DNA from: Arion vulgaris
Taxonomy: Eukaryota; Mollusca; Gastropoda; Stylommatophora; Arionidae
Direction: 5' to 3'
DNA length: 64,000 nucleotides
Assembly: GCA_020796225.1 (NCBI GenBank)
Contig: CM036755.1
Span: 62,506,652-62,570,651, forward strand
The position numbers were made by a program, and so were the translations under genes. Position 1 is the stretch's first letter; each line of letters starts with the position of its first letter. The notes under the pieces are model-generated. The model ran no database searches. It was given only the letters and a program-made list of their open reading frames with translations, and was not told where the DNA came from. Of the stretch, positions 62,137-64,000 are shown piece by piece.

Positions 62137-63336
62137 TGGAACACAGACAGAACAGGAACAAACTGACTGGAATATATGACTGGAACACAGACAGAATGAC
62201 ACTAGAAACATATTATAGACAGAACAGGAACAAACTGACTGGGATATATGACTGGAACACAGACAGAACAGGAACAAACTGACTGGGATATATGCCTGGA
62301 ACACAGACAGAACAAGAACAAACTGACTGGGATATATGACTGAAACACAGACAGAACAAGAACAAACTGACTGGGATATATGACTGGAACACAGACAGAA
62401 CAAGAACAAACTGACTGGGATATATGACTGGAACACAGACAGAACAAGAACAAACTGACTGGGATATATGACTGGAACACAGACAGAACAAGAACAAACT
62501 AACTGGGATATATGACTGGAACACAGACAGAACAAGAACAAACTGACTGGGATATATGACTGGAACACAGACAGAACAAGAACAAACTGACTGGGATATA
62601 TGACTGGAACACAGACAGAACAAGAACAAACTGACTGGGATATATGACTGGAACACAGACAGAACAAGAACAAACTGACTGGGATATATGACTGGAACAC
62701 AGACAGAACAAGAACAAACTGACTGGGATATATGACTGGAACACAGACAGAACAAGAACAAACTGACTGGGATATATGACTGGAACACAGACAGAACAAG
62801 AACAAACTGACTGGGATATATGACTGGAACACAGACAGAACAAGAACAAACTGACTGGGATATATGACTGGAACACAGACAGAACAAGAACAAACTGACT
62901 GGGATATATGACTGGAACACAGACAGAACAAGAACAAACTGACTGGGATATATGACTGGAACACAGACAGAACAAGAACAAACTGACTGGGATATATGAC
63001 TGGAACACAGACAGAACAAGAACAAACTGACTGGGATATATGACTGGAACACAGACAGAACAAGAACAAACTAACTGGGATATATGACTGGAACACAGAC
63101 AGAACAAGAACAAACTAACTGGGATATATGACTGGAACACAGACAGAATGACACTAGAAACATATTATAGACAGAACAAGAACAAATTGACTGGGATATA
63201 TGACTGGAACACAGACAGAACAAGAACAAACTGACTGGGATATATGACTGGAACACAGACAGAACAAGAACAAACTGACTGGGATATATGACTGGAACAC
63301 AGACAGAACAAGAACAAACTGACTGTGATATATGAA
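62130..63336. repeat. 44-bp satellite, about 26 copies
   Basis: Unit ggaacacagacagaacaaga, acaaactgactgggatatat and gact, highly homogeneous. A longer variant unit (tgacactagaaacatattat then agacagaa inserted) occurs near both ends (about 62192 and 63147). 44 is not a multiple of 3, so the minus strand stays open in all three frames and gives spurious proteins of up to 323 residues. Confidence 0.97.
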
Positions 63337-64000
63337 TCCGTGGACAGGGGTTAACGTAATACATAAGCGTTCTCCTTTCGACTCCTATACAAGAGGGTTG
63401 TAGGTTCAACGTAACACAACGTTCCACACGTGAGGAAAGGAATTTACCCTCCTACCTCCTGCACACTAGGGTACAGAAAAGTGAAGTTACAGGCACTCAA
63501 TACCTTAAGGTCTGTATGAATCTGAATCCAGGTATAAGGGAGCATGTTTTATTATCATTGAATATGACCAAGAAAAAGGATGGATTGATGGAGTTACAGA
63601 CATCTTAAGAGAAAAGAAAGAAAAAGAAAAAATACATTTTTCTGTTTATAAAACGCCATGACATTTATTCTTTCTTTCTTTGTTATATCATCCGCCATAT
63701 CATCTTTGTTATATCATCCGCCATATTTTCATCTTTCTTTCCATCTGTTATGATTATTAAACTGGATTTTTTTCCACATTTTATTCAGTAATATTGTTTT
63801 TCAGAGTTCACAAAGTATTTATAGTTTCATTCATTCCCCCAACTCCATCCTAACTCTTTCATTCCATCACGTATTGTATCTTTTCACTCCTTTATACTCC
63901 CTGGAGTCTTAGGTAATCATCACTGACCTTACTCCAGAGGCACTAAGGCTACCAAATTCTTTGTGTCCATTCTCTTCCACTTCTTTTCACCCCTTCTTCT
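63337..64000. other. Unassigned sequence to window end
   Basis: A short duplication (tttgttatatcatccgccat, twice at about 63679 and 63703) and CT-rich text near the end. No gene. Confidence 0.35.

Noticed and set aside
62125..63096. 323-residue minus-strand repeat protein
   Set aside because: The 44-bp satellite is open in all three phases, so any length of array gives long frames.

Overview
This window looks like intergenic, repeat-saturated DNA from a large animal genome. The evidence is decayed non-LTR retrotransposon (LINE) reading frames of RTE/jockey-like type, many tRNA-derived SINEs, hAT transposons with 8-bp target duplications, long microsatellites and satellites, and no operons or intact host genes. 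The mixture would fit a lophotrochozoan such as a mollusc, but I cannot name the species. No complete host protein gene, rRNA, tRNA gene or CRISPR array can be supported. The one place that resembles host regulatory DNA is about 49.4-49.8 kb.

Local labels used below. S1 to S7 are tRNA-derived SINE-like families. E, F, G and X are short retroposons that share a 5' head and end in (GAA)n or (GA)n; their sense strand is the one with the GAA or GA tail at its 3' end. H is a roughly 220-bp element carrying a GGCC-loop-GGTCGAAAC hairpin. M is a TIR DNA transposon beginning GTGGCC. LINE families are L-YK (peptide YKCYRR, GATGAT tail), L-RTEa, L-RTEb, L-AAGAT (AAGAT tail), L-RH1 (RNase H, GAA tail), L-RH2 (RNase H) and several unnamed 3' ends.

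Layout. 0-3.7 kb: an S5 tail expanded into (ATCA)n, S1, an E copy with S3 nested in it, and tetranucleotide arrays. 3.7-20.8 kb: LINE 3' ends in both orientations, nested F, E, G and H copies, S2, S6, RT and RNase H remnants, a 28-bp minisatellite and a hAT MITE. 20.8-31.0 kb: two near-identical copies of a unit of about 3.2 kb (E + L-RTEb + LINE pieces + S1) on either side of a 100-base gap of N; each copy has its own later insertions (L-RTEa in the first, a hAT element and an F copy in the second). 31-35.5 kb: G, then 13-, 16- and 27-bp minisatellites and GA-rich DNA. 35.5-41.6 kb: H, E, a LINE end, 11-, 28-, 67- and 33-bp arrays, S7, M, and L-YK with F. 41.6-54.6 kb: S5, a hAT MITE, L-RH1, M, S4, S3, a minisatellite, the possible promoter, and L-YK with S4 and X nested in it. 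54.6-64 kb: a 51-bp satellite, E, H, S4, S3, F, S6, S7 and a 44-bp satellite.

How the parts relate. Nothing here forms a host pathway. The logic is parasitic: LINEs leave 5'-truncated copies with family-specific simple-repeat tails, and short elements borrow those 3' ends. Tails and internal motifs then seed micro- and minisatellites. At least twelve insertions have recognisable target-site duplications, so nesting order can be read directly. Many frames are broken by one-base indels in homopolymers, which may partly be residual long-read error.
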